From: Bacillota bacterium
GTDB lineage: Bacteria; Bacillota; Desulfotomaculia; Desulfotomaculales; Desulfotomaculaceae
Assembly (NCBI GenBank): GCA_023481335.1
Contig: JAMCWI010000179.1
Coordinates: forward strand, 1 to 23,901
Reading direction: 5' to 3'
Length of the DNA: 23,901 bases
In this document: positions 15,332 to 22,259 of the stretch, in pieces
Numbering within the stretch: the stretch's first letter is position 1
Layout: every line of letters begins with the position of its first letter
Program-made: the position numbers and the translations under genes
The notes under the pieces: generated by a model
What the model saw: the letters and a program-made list of their open reading frames with translations, nothing else
Told to the model about the DNA's origin: nothing
Databases searched by the model: none

Positions 15332-16117
15332 ATGCTAATCGATTCCCACGCCCATCTAGACAATGAGCGTTTCAAAGCAGACCAAGCACAAGTAATCGCC
15401 CGCTGCAGCGAGGAATTGACCGCCCTCATCAACGTGGGCTACGACCTGGCGTCCTCCCGGCGGTCCATCGAACTGGCAGAAAAACACCCCTTCATCTATG
15501 CAGCCGTCGGGGTCCACCCCCACGATGCCAAGGGCGCGCCGGAGGACTATTTGCAGCAGCTGAGAGAACTGGTTGCCCATCCCAAGGTGGTGGCCATCGG
15601 GGAAATCGGCCTGGACTACTACTACGACCTGTCACCCAGAGACGTTCAACAAAAAGTATTCCGGCAGCAGCTGCGGCTGGCCAAGGAACTGGAAATTCCC
15701 TTTGTCATCCACAACCGGGACGCCCATGGGGATATCCTGCAGGTACTGCGGGAAGAGGCCCCCTACCCGGCCCCGGGGGTTATGCACTGTTTCTCCGCCA
15801 GTTGGGAAGTGGCCCAGGAATGCATGAAACTGGGACTGTACATCTCCCTGGCCGGTCCGGTCACCTTTGCCAATGCCGGGAAGCTAAAAGATATCGCGGT
15901 CAAAGTTCCCCTGAACCGCCTGCTGGTGGAAACCGACTGTCCTTACCTAACACCTGCACCCCACCGGGGCAAGCGCAACGAACCGGCCTATGTGCGCCAC
16001 GTAGTGGAACACATTGCCCGGTTGCGGGGGATGTCCCCCCGGGAACTGGCGGAGATTACCGCCGCTAACACCATCAACCTCTTTAACTTACCCAATTCAA
16101 GCGGGGACGGTTCTTGA
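15332..16117 (+). CDS. tatD: TatD-family metal-dependent DNase
   Basis: A 261-residue TIM-barrel metal hydrolase, the equivalent of B. subtilis YabD. It shows LIDSHAHLD at the N-terminus, GEIGLDYYYD (about residues 90-99), IHNRDAHGD (about 126-134), HCFSASWE (about 152-159) and VETDCPYLTPAPHRGKRNEP (about 203-222), all metal-site regions. An AGGAGG site lies 6 nt before the ATG. The last residues (SSGDGS) and the TGA stop are encoded inside a GGGGACGGTTCT inverted repeat, so the native C-terminus appears to have been replaced or extended by repeat DNA. Confidence 0.92.
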   Translation: MLIDSHAHLDNERFKADQAQVIARCSEELTALINVGYDLASSRRSIELAEKHPFIYAAVGVHPHDAKGAPEDYLQQLRELVAHPKVVAIGEIGLDYYYDLSPRDVQQKVFRQQLRLAKELEIPFVIHNRDAHGDILQVLREEAPYPAPGVMHCFSASWEVAQECMKLGLYISLAGPVTFANAGKLKDIAVKVPLNRLLVETDCPYLTPAPHRGKRNEPAYVRHVVEHIARLRGMSPRELAEITAANTINLFNLPNSSGDGS

Positions 16118-16170
16118 CTTGAATTCCAAATTTTTCAATTCAAGTTGAGAACCGTCCCCAACTTGAATTG
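16093..16170. repeat. REP-like inverted repeat (GGGGACGGTTCT type) at the tatD stop
   Basis: Positions 16103-16125 and 16137-16159 pair over 23 bp with two mismatches, around an 11-nt loop. Outer 9-bp arms CAATTCAAG (16093-16101) and CTTGAATTG (16162-16170) are perfect. The GGGGACGGTTCT/AGAACCGTCCCC ends resemble palindromes I recall being widespread in Firmicute genomes and linked to REP-associated tyrosine transposases; that link is from memory. No transposase is present here. The hairpin overlaps the tatD stop and lies 19 nt before the next start codon. Confidence 0.85.
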
Positions 16171-16189
16171 AGTGAAATGAGGGAGCCTT

Positions 16190-16720
16190 TTGGAGAAGGA
16201 AAAAGGATTGGTTTTGGTCTTAACGGGAAACGGCAAGGGGAAAACCACTGCTGCACTGGGATTGGCCCTGCGGTCTTGGGGGCATGACAGAAATGTCCTG
16301 ATGCTGCAGTTTATCAAGAGCCGGCAGTGCGGGGAGCACTTGGCGGCGGAGCGCATGCGGCCGGGGTTTGAAATCCGGCCCCTGGGGCTGGGCTTTATAA
16401 ACTTTAACAACCCGGAAGATGTGGCCCGGCAGCGGCAGGCCGCCTGGGATGCCCTGCGGCAGGTGGAGGATGTCATGCAGTCCGGACAATACCAACTGCT
16501 GATTTTGGATGAAATCCTGTATGCCCTCAAATACAGGCTGGTTGAACTGCCGACTGTACTGACACTGATTGACCATAAACCCGCTGCCCTGCATCTGGTG
16601 CTCACCGGCCGGGACGCCCCCCCGGAAATCATTGAACGGGCAGACCTGGTTACGGAAATGAAGGAAATTAAACACCCCTACCAACAGGGAATCCCTGCCC
16701 GGAAGGGGATAGAATATTAA
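16190..16720 (+). CDS. cobO: Corrinoid adenosyltransferase (CobA/CobO/BtuR family)
   Basis: A 176-residue ATP:cob(I)alamin/cobyrinic acid a,c-diamide adenosyltransferase. The P-loop LVLVLTGNGKGKTTAALGLA is near the N-terminus. The family features LMLQFIKS (about residues 39-46), LLILDEILYALKY (about 104-116) and LVLTGRDAPPEIIERADLVTEM (in part, about 136-157) follow. It transfers the 5'-deoxyadenosyl group of ATP to the cobalt. The start is TTG with a GAGGGAG site. It interrupts the otherwise B. subtilis-like tatD-yabE order. No cobalamin riboswitch is visible upstream. Confidence 0.9.
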   Translation: MEKEKGLVLVLTGNGKGKTTAALGLALRSWGHDRNVLMLQFIKSRQCGEHLAAERMRPGFEIRPLGLGFINFNNPEDVARQRQAAWDALRQVEDVMQSGQYQLLILDEILYALKYRLVELPTVLTLIDHKPAALHLVLTGRDAPPEIIERADLVTEMKEIKHPYQQGIPARKGIEY

Positions 16721-16730
16721 GGCTTAGAGG

Positions 16731-16790
16731 CTTGGGGTAATGCTCTGGGGCCAGGCCGTAAGCCATATGAGCCTAAAGGAATACCCCTAA
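16731..16790. mobile_element. Minimal element with terminal inverted repeats only (decayed MITE-like copy)
   Basis: The left end GGGTAATGCTCTGGGGCC and the right end GCCTAAAGGAATACCCC form an imperfect inverted repeat. The left part closely matches the start of copy 2 (GGGTATTGCTTTGGGGTCAGGC). Heptad arms are reduced to one GTAAGCC unit. It sits just after the cobO stop, ahead of the terminator. Confidence 0.6.
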
Positions 16791-16800
16791 GATTGCAAAG

Positions 16801-16836
16801 AGGCGGCATCTGCACCGGCAGGCACCGCCTTTTCTT
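16801..16836 (+). terminator. Rho-independent terminator after cobO
   Basis: AGGCGG pairs with CCGCCT, with an inner CTGC/GCAG step, and is followed by TTTTCTT. It is oriented to stop the tatD-cobO transcript before the convergent SPOCS gene. Confidence 0.8.
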
Positions 16837-16881
16837 ATTGGGTAATAAAATAAGTTAACAAGTTTAGTGCCAGGCACCTAC

Positions 16882-17910
16882 CTAGATTCCCACTTGACCG
16901 AGAGTGACGTCGTCAATCAGGGCAGCGCAGGTATTCCAAGGTTGCGGAGTAAAGACAAAACTTACAACCGCAGAGGCGGTTCCCGGCGGGGCAGGGGTTC
17001 CGTTAACACGAAACTGCCGGTAGGTATCAGTCAGCTGCTGGGCTGTAATGGTTTGCTGCACCGTACCAGTGGGATTGCCGGCGGCATCCAGGAACTGAAC
17101 CTGCGCCAGCAGGGTAAAGTCACAGGGACCCCCGAGAATCGCAATGGAGCGGGCCCAGAAGGTCAATTCATAAGCAGTGCCGGGCAGTACATCCGGTACA
17201 AGGCGGAACATGGTGGCGGGTAGGGTGGGGCAGCAGCCCAATGCCGCAGCCTGGCCGGTGCGACCGTTGGGGTTGGGGCAGACGTTTTCGCACTGCCACT
17301 GAGCCGGGCAGTTGCCGATCCAATCTGCAAAGACTTCGTCCTGAATACCCAGGGTGGCGGTGGGCTCGCAGCCTTCGGGGAAGATGGAAACAAACAACTG
17401 GGCATGTTCAACAATTTTCAATGTAAAGGAGACATCCACCACCTGTTGAATTCTGGTGGGCCGGGGCAAATCGAAGCTGACGTTCACATCAACATTGCGA
17501 AAAGCAAATTCCACGTTCTGGGGTTCCAATACGATCAGCGGAGGCGAAAGCTTGATGGCTTTGGTAAAATCAATATCCTCACTCATGTGACGGACATTAT
17601 CATCCTTATCTACATAAAAAATTTGTTTGTGGATGGTGCCATGGATATTGATCTTGCGAATTTCCCGGGGTTGATTCTCACATTCGGGGTCGCCGAAGTG
17701 CACCGTGGCCTTGGGACTGTTGCAAACCCCCTCCTTGCTGGGGGCGGTGTACACCGGGTCAGCTTCCAAATCCCGAACCACCACATCGATATGATCCACT
17801 TTTTTTGCGGCTTCAGGCGGGCAAGTGACATTATCAACGGTAACGGAGCCAACCACTTCACCCACTACCACCGGCAGTTTGACCAGTTGGCAGACAGTGC
17901 CGTTAGGCAT
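16882..17910 (-). CDS. SPOCS (DUF3794) domain protein with cysteine-containing C-terminal beta domain
   Basis: A 342-residue protein from the ATG at 17910, which is 9 nt after AGGAGG; an ATG 18 nt further upstream would put that ribosome site inside the coding region. Residues about 30-185 resemble the SPOCS domain found in spore coat morphogenesis proteins such as SipL, with INIHGTIHKQIFYVDKDDNV central. Residues about 186-342 look like a jelly-roll, carbohydrate-binding-type module: PGTAYELTFWARS, then VSFVFTPQPWNTCAALIDDV near the end, with many cysteines (CENVC, LGCCPTL). No signal peptide is seen. A spore coat or surface role is inferred from the N-terminal domain. On the minus strand a TATAAT lies about 65 nt upstream. 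Confidence 0.72.
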   Translation of the reverse strand: MPNGTVCQLVKLPVVVGEVVGSVTVDNVTCPPEAAKKVDHIDVVVRDLEADPVYTAPSKEGVCNSPKATVHFGDPECENQPREIRKINIHGTIHKQIFYVDKDDNVRHMSEDIDFTKAIKLSPPLIVLEPQNVEFAFRNVDVNVSFDLPRPTRIQQVVDVSFTLKIVEHAQLFVSIFPEGCEPTATLGIQDEVFADWIGNCPAQWQCENVCPNPNGRTGQAAALGCCPTLPATMFRLVPDVLPGTAYELTFWARSIAILGGPCDFTLLAQVQFLDAAGNPTGTVQQTITAQQLTDTYRQFRVNGTPAPPGTASAVVSFVFTPQPWNTCAALIDDVTLGQVGI

Positions 17911-18047
17911 AATCCAATACCTCCTCATCTGTTCATTGGGTCAGGCTCGGCGGGCAAGCATGACCGGGTGGTATATTATATTCGTATATCCTTAAAATAA
18001 GGCATGTCCCTTCAAAAATAAGCAATAGGTTTAACCACATTCCCTTT

Positions 18048-18121
18048 CTCCCAAAAAAACAGGCATGTTTTACCTGCAACCCGCATATATTTGGTGGTAG
18101 GTTGTTTACATTTTTTGGGAG
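18048..18121 (+). promoter_or_regulatory. Structured leader overlapping the ribosome site of the first YabE-like gene
   Basis: CTCCCAAAAAA (18048-18058) is the exact inverse complement of TTTTTTGGGAG (18111-18121). The right arm contains the start of the GGGAGGGGGG ribosome site. Between the arms lie CAGG/CCTG (18060-18076) and CAACC/GGTTG (18077-18104), giving a possible three-way junction. ACCAC upstream (about 18035) could alternatively pair with GTGGT (18094-18098). No known riboswitch class was recognised. Confidence 0.45.
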
Positions 18122-18151
18122 GGGGGAACTACCATCGATATACGGTTTTCT

Positions 18152-18976
18152 ATGTTATGGCAGGATAAGGCATGTCGGCTCCTCTTAGGGGTATTTTTAT
18201 GTTTTGCGGGTTTGCTTTTTTGCTGCTTTGTTTGGGGCAAGCACCTGGTAATCTCTGTGGACGGACAGGAAATCCCGGTTATTCAGTTCCGGGGTACGGT
18301 GGCTGACGCGCTGGGCAAGGCCGGGATATCTTTAAGAGAAGCCGATATTGTGGAGCCTTCCCTGAGTTCCCGGGTGGCAGATGTCCAAAGGATTCAAATT
18401 ATCCGGGTGACGAAGGAGGAAATTACCGAGCCGCAATTGATTCAATACGGGGTGGAGAAGAAGCCGGACCGCAGGCTGGCACCCGGCCGGCAAAAGGTTC
18501 TCCGCTACGGCAGCTACGGGTTAAGTCGGAATTATATCCAGATAACCTACGAAAATGGCAAGGAAGCAAAACGGCAGACCCTGCGCAAAGAGGTGGTTCG
18601 CAAACCCCAGCCCATGCTGGTGGCCTATGGCCCCGAATACAGGGTATCCCGCAGCAGCCAGCGCACCATCATGGGAGGGGCGGTACGGAGCACCTTTAAA
18701 CCTGAGAAAGGCAAGGTGATGACCGCAGTGAGCACGGCCTATACCCATACCGGCTACCGAACGGCCACCGGTGTGAAGCCCTATAAGGGTGTGGTATCCG
18801 TGGACCCCCGGGTCATCCCCCTGGGCACAAAGCTTTATGTCGAAAATTACGGCTATGCGGTTGCTGCGGATACAGGCGGCGACATAAAAGGGAACCGTAT
18901 CGACGTTTTTTTTGAAACCTATAAAGAGGCGATAAGCTGGGGCAGACGCACGGTTAAGGTTCAAATCGTGGAATAA
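18152..18976 (+). CDS. yabE: YabE-type G5 and 3D domain cell-wall protein
   Basis: A 274-residue secreted or membrane-anchored protein. A hydrophobic helix spans about residues 9-28. A DUF348 segment follows (about 31-75, VISVDGQEIPVIQFRGTVAD), then a G5 domain (about 83-155), and a 3D domain at the C-terminus (about 188-274). The three conserved acidic sites are visible in VSVDPRVIPLGT, AADTGGDIKGN and RIDVFFET. 3D proteins are double-psi-barrel, lytic-transglycosylase-like wall enzymes. The ATG is 25 nt past the only good ribosome site, so a rarer in-frame start (ATC at 18134) is possible. It follows tatD in gene order, as yabE does in B. subtilis. Confidence 0.88.
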   Translation: MLWQDKACRLLLGVFLCFAGLLFCCFVWGKHLVISVDGQEIPVIQFRGTVADALGKAGISLREADIVEPSLSSRVADVQRIQIIRVTKEEITEPQLIQYGVEKKPDRRLAPGRQKVLRYGSYGLSRNYIQITYENGKEAKRQTLRKEVVRKPQPMLVAYGPEYRVSRSSQRTIMGGAVRSTFKPEKGKVMTAVSTAYTHTGYRTATGVKPYKGVVSVDPRVIPLGTKLYVENYGYAVAADTGGDIKGNRIDVFFETYKEAISWGRRTVKVQIVE

Positions 18977-19006
18977 GCCTAAAAAGATACTCCTTTATAA
19001 AGATGT

Positions 19007-19043
19007 AATTCCTGCCGCACCCTGTTGGAGCAGGCAGGAATTT
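19007..19043 (+). terminator. Probable terminator hairpin after the first YabE-like gene
   Basis: AATTCCTGCC (19007-19016) and GGCAGGAATT (19033-19042) make a perfect 10-bp stem. The following T-run is short (TTTG), so efficiency is doubtful. Confidence 0.5.
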
Positions 19044-19084
19044 GTATGAATATTTGGGAAGGTTTGCCATGCTCTCTGGGGAAT

Positions 19085-19199
19085 ATGGGTAATAGGAAAT
19101 GTGGGGTTGCGTCATCGGCAATGCATTAGGACTCTTAACCGGTGCAAAAGTGCCGATGAAGGCTGACGGCTGACAGCAGGACCCATAAGAAATACCCAT
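19085..19199. mobile_element. Heptad-containing element with terminal inverted repeats, copy 4 (partial)
   Basis: The right end GACCCATAAGAAATACCCAT matches the right end of the 6983-7138 element. A diverged left end ATGGGTAATAGGAAAT starts at 19085. Two GGCTGAC heptads (19161-19174) lie inside the right end. A further perfect pair TCATCGGCA (19112-19120) and TGCCGATGA (19151-19159) makes an inner stem. It ends 6 nt before the GGAGGAGG ribosome site of the next gene. Confidence 0.6.
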
Positions 19200-19220
19200 A
19201 ACCCTGGAGGAGGTTTTACT

Positions 19221-20153
19221 ATGGATTGGTGTCCGGTGGAATGGCCAAATCGCTCCCAATCAGGCATGACGGCAAAAATGCAAGCTAAACAGTCCGGCAA
19301 AAAAGCAACCAAGGCCGGCCTTGTCGGGCTTTTAATTTTATTCCTCATGGCAGCGGGAGTGCTGGGCTATGCTTTGTTATCTGAAAAAATTGTTTTGCCG
19401 GCAGTCCTAGTCCGTGCAGAGGCTTTTGCCAAGGAAGTTCTTTCCGGTGAAATCCCCGTTACGGTAACGGCAGACGGGAAGACCCAGGTTGTCAGAACAA
19501 AGGCAAAAAATGTTCAGGAACTGTTGAACGAGCGGGGAATCACTGTAAAACCCGCAGATGAAGTGCAGCCGGCCTTAACAGCTTTGTTGAAAAAAGACAT
19601 GGCCGTCAAGGTTACCCGGGTGGAGGTTAAGACCGTCACCAAACAAATTTCCCTGCCCTTTATTACCGAGCGGATTCCCCACCCCGAAATGCCCCGGGGC
19701 TTCAACAGGCAGGTAAAAAAGGGAAAGCCGGGATTGCAGAAGGAAACCTGGCAAATTCGTTACGAAGACGGTAAAGAGGTTTCACGGGTCTGTGTGGCCC
19801 GGGAAGTCCTAAGGGAACCTGTGAACAGCCTGGTGCAGTACGGCACCCTTAGCGCCATCAGCCGGGGCGGGCAGCCGTTACGCTTCTCCCGGGCCTTGGA
19901 CATGCTGGCCACGGGTTATACCTATACCGGGTTTAATACCGCTTCCGGTACGGCACCGGCACCGGGGGTGGCGGCTGTAGATCCCGGAGTGATTCCCCTG
20001 GGCACCCGGTTGTATATTGACAATTACGGAAAAGCCACGGCCTTGGACACCGGCGGAGATATTAAAGGAAACCGCATTGATTTGTTTTACGAGACCAGGA
20101 ACGAAGCCATTCAGTGGGGGGTAAGAAAAACAAAGGTCTATGTGCTGGAGTAG
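19221..20153 (+). CDS. Second YabE-type G5 and 3D domain cell-wall protein
   Basis: A 310-residue paralogue of the preceding 3D protein. A lysine-rich cytoplasmic N-terminus precedes a membrane helix (about residues 34-54, AGLVGLLILFLMAAGVLGYA). DUF348 (about 76-120, IPVTVTADGKTQVVRTKAKN), G5 (about 125-200) and 3D (about 222-310) follow. Acidic motifs AAVDPGVIPLGT, ALDTGGDIKGN and RIDLFYETR are intact. GGAGGAGG lies 7 nt before the ATG. Tandem duplication and divergence of YabE is the likely origin. A repeat element fills its upstream region, so its promoter is unclear. Confidence 0.88.
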   Translation: MDWCPVEWPNRSQSGMTAKMQAKQSGKKATKAGLVGLLILFLMAAGVLGYALLSEKIVLPAVLVRAEAFAKEVLSGEIPVTVTADGKTQVVRTKAKNVQELLNERGITVKPADEVQPALTALLKKDMAVKVTRVEVKTVTKQISLPFITERIPHPEMPRGFNRQVKKGKPGLQKETWQIRYEDGKEVSRVCVAREVLREPVNSLVQYGTLSAISRGGQPLRFSRALDMLATGYTYTGFNTASGTAPAPGVAAVDPGVIPLGTRLYIDNYGKATALDTGGDIKGNRIDLFYETRNEAIQWGVRKTKVYVLE

Positions 20154-20201
20154 GAATATCCTGTATCTTAATAAAAAAACTACCGGCAAATTTTATAAAA
20201 G

Positions 20202-20244
20202 TTGAAATAGAACTTGTAATTCACCTAAAATGAGGTAGTATAGT
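20202..20244 (+). promoter_or_regulatory. Promoter region of the thiamine operon
   Basis: Two overlapping candidates exist. TTGAAA (20202-20207) with TAAAAT (20226-20231) has an 18-bp spacer. TTGTAA (20214-20219) with TATAGT (20239-20244) has a 19-bp spacer. Either would start transcription just before the TPP riboswitch. Confidence 0.5.
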
Positions 20245-20259
20245 ATATATAACTGCATA

Positions 20260-20347
20260 GGGCACAGGGGAGCGCAAGCTGAGAAAGGTTAAGACCTGAC
20301 CCTCAATACCTGATCTGGGTAATACCAGCGAAGGGAGTGAATCACGT
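20260..20347 (+). ncRNA. TPP riboswitch (THI element)
   Basis: The conserved THI-box pieces are in order: GGGGAGC at 20267-20273, GCTGAGA at 20278-20284, GACCTGACCC around 20293-20302, then ACCTGATCTGGGTAATACCA and GCGAAGGGA at 20308-20337. It binds thiamine pyrophosphate and controls the thi operon. The expression platform is the terminator directly downstream. Confidence 0.96.
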
Positions 20348-20356
20348 TTTAAATTC

Positions 20357-20401
20357 GGTGTGCTTTCCTATTGTGTTTGGGAGAGCACACCTTTTGTCTT
20401 T
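20357..20401 (+). terminator. Riboswitch-controlled terminator
   Basis: GGTGTGCT (20357-20364) pairs with AGCACACC (20384-20391), with TCC/GGG extending the stem, and is followed by TTTTGTCTTTTT. It lies between the TPP aptamer and the thiD start, indicating control by premature termination when TPP is bound. Confidence 0.9.
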
Positions 20402-20431
20402 TTAGCCGGAATTTTTGAGAGGAGAGCTGCC

Positions 20432-21238
20432 ATGAAGAATGTGTTAACCATTGCCGGTTCCGATTCCTGCGGCGGTGCCGGTATACAGGCGGATATCAAG
20501 GCCTTCAGTGCCCTGGGGACCTATGGCATGAGTGCCATCACCGCAGTCACCGCCCAAAATACCACCGGGGTGTTTCGGGTGCAGGAACTGGATGCGGAGA
20601 TGGTGGCCGCCCAGATCGACTGTATATTTGAAGACATCGGGGTGCATGCCGTAAAAATCGGCATGGTATCCAGCAGCCAGATCATTGAGACCATCGGACG
20701 CTGTCTGGTACAGAACCGGGCACAGAACATTGTTGTGGACCCGGTGATGATCTCCAAAAGCAAGTACAAATTGCTGCGGCCCGAAGCCTGCGGGGCTTTG
20801 ATGAAAGTCTTGCTGCCCCTGGCAGATGTGGTGACACCCAACATCCCGGAGGCGGAAGAACTTATTAAAGGAACCATTGGCACCGTGGAAGACATGAAAC
20901 AGGCTGCCCGGGAAATTTACGCACTGGGTCCCAAAAATGTCGTTGTCAAAGGGGGGCACCTGGCGGGGGAAGCGGTGGATGTTCTGTATGACGGCAACCG
21001 CATGGCATTATTTGAGGCACCCAGGATCGCCACCCAAAATACCCATGGCACCGGGTGCACCTTTTCTGCCGCCATTGCTGCCTGGTTAGCCCGGGGCTAT
21101 GCTGTAACAGAGGCCGTTGGCGCCGCCAAGCAGTATATCGGCACAGCCATCGCCCATTCCCTGACACTGGGCCGGGGGGTGGGCCCCACCCATCATTTTT
21201 ACGAGCTGTACCGCAGGGCAGGGTTAATGGAGCAATAA
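20432..21238 (+). CDS. thiD: Hydroxymethylpyrimidine/phosphomethylpyrimidine kinase
   Basis: A 268-residue ribokinase-fold enzyme that phosphorylates HMP and HMP-P for thiamine synthesis. The N-terminus VLTIAGSDSCGGAGIQADIK binds substrate; VVDPVMISKSK (about residues 107-117) and NTHGTGCTFSAAIAAWLARG (about 206-225) form the ATP/anion-hole region. I chose the ATG at 20432, which follows GAGAGGAG, over the longer frame running back through the terminator. It is the first gene behind the TPP riboswitch. Confidence 0.95.
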   Translation: MKNVLTIAGSDSCGGAGIQADIKAFSALGTYGMSAITAVTAQNTTGVFRVQELDAEMVAAQIDCIFEDIGVHAVKIGMVSSSQIIETIGRCLVQNRAQNIVVDPVMISKSKYKLLRPEACGALMKVLLPLADVVTPNIPEAEELIKGTIGTVEDMKQAAREIYALGPKNVVVKGGHLAGEAVDVLYDGNRMALFEAPRIATQNTHGTGCTFSAAIAAWLARGYAVTEAVGAAKQYIGTAIAHSLTLGRGVGPTHHFYELYRRAGLMEQ

Positions 21239-21269
21239 ATCCGGGAGAACCGGCAGGGAGGTGTATCCT

Positions 21270-21470
21270 TTGAAGATATTGTTTAACGGCAAGGAAATTT
21301 TGGCGGAGGACGGTATGACCATTGCCGGTCTGCTGGAGCAGCGGCAATTGAAACCGGAAACCGTGATTGTTGAACTAAATTTCCAGTTGGTAAAAAAAGA
21401 AAAGTGGTCTGACACCCCGTTAAAAGAAAACGACAGTATTGAAGTATTACGGTTTGTGGGAGGAGGATAA
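21270..21470 (+). CDS. thiS: Sulfur carrier protein ThiS
   Basis: A 66-residue ubiquitin-like sulfur carrier (KILFNGKEILAEDGMTIAGL...). It ends in VGGG, providing the C-terminal Gly-Gly that ThiF adenylates and that carries the thiocarboxylate. I chose the TTG at 21270, 6 nt after GGGAGGTG; the in-frame GTG at 21261 is part of that ribosome site. thiG follows after 4 nt. Confidence 0.92.
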   Translation: MKILFNGKEILAEDGMTIAGLLEQRQLKPETVIVELNFQLVKKEKWSDTPLKENDSIEVLRFVGGG

Positions 21471-21474
21471 ATCT

Positions 21475-22248
21475 ATGCAAGATCTTTTTCATATCGGAGG
21501 CAAAGAACTAACCAGCCGTCTGTTGCTGGGCACGGGGAAATACGCTTCCAATCAAATGATTCCCCAAATTATGGAGGCCTCGGGTTCACAGGTGGTTACC
21601 GTGGCCATGCGGCGGGTGGACACGGATTTTGAGGAAGAGAACATCTTAAATCACATCCCCGGCAATTGCGTATTAATGCCCAACACCTCCGGGGCCAGAA
21701 ATGCCCAAGAAGCCATACGCATCGCCCGTTTGGCCCGGGCCGCCGGTTGTGGGGACTGGGTTAAAATCGAAGTGATTTCCGACAACCGGTACCTGCTGCC
21801 GGACAATTATGAAACCATCAAGGCCACGGAGGTGCTGGCCGCCGAGGGATTTCAGGTGTTCCCCTACATGAGCCCGGATTTAATGGTGGCCAAAGAGCTG
21901 GTCAAGGTGGGCGCCGCCGCGGTGATGCCCCTGGGAGCGCCCATTGGCAGCAACCGGGGCCTTAAAACAAAGGAACTGGTGCGGATCTTGATTGAGGAGA
22001 TTCCCCTGCCCATTATTGTAGACGCGGGGATCGGCAGGCCCTCCGAGGCGGCGGAGGCCATGGAGATGGGGGCGGCGGCGATCCTTGTCAACACCGCCGT
22101 GGCCACCGCCCGGGACCCGGTTATCATGGCCAGGGCTTTCGGCATGGCGGTGGAGGCCGGGCGGGCAGCTTTTCTGGCAGGCCCGGGGGCGGCCCGGCAA
22201 TACGCCAGCGCCTCCTCGCCGCTGACAGGATTTTTAAGAGAGGACTAA
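21475..22248 (+). CDS. thiG: Thiazole synthase
   Basis: A 257-residue TIM-barrel enzyme that joins 1-deoxyxylulose 5-phosphate, 2-iminoacetate and sulfur from ThiS thiocarboxylate into the thiazole phosphate. Signatures are LLLGTGKY, VVTVAMRRVD, WVKIEVISDNRYLLPDN (containing the Schiff-base lysine) and MPLGAPIGSNRGL, then IIVDAGIGRPS and GAAAILVNTAVA. The ATG at 21475 follows GGAGGAGG. An in-frame ATG 36 nt upstream lies within thiS and is rejected. Confidence 0.96.
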   Translation: MQDLFHIGGKELTSRLLLGTGKYASNQMIPQIMEASGSQVVTVAMRRVDTDFEEENILNHIPGNCVLMPNTSGARNAQEAIRIARLARAAGCGDWVKIEVISDNRYLLPDNYETIKATEVLAAEGFQVFPYMSPDLMVAKELVKVGAAAVMPLGAPIGSNRGLKTKELVRILIEEIPLPIIVDAGIGRPSEAAEAMEMGAAAILVNTAVATARDPVIMARAFGMAVEAGRAAFLAGPGAARQYASASSPLTGFLRED

Positions 22249-22259
22249 GGGGTGGGAGT

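Noticed and set aside
18000..18151. ydaO-type c-di-AMP riboswitch before the YabE-like gene
   Set aside because: The region is too short and lacks the conserved ydaO sequence blocks; only generic inverted repeats are present.
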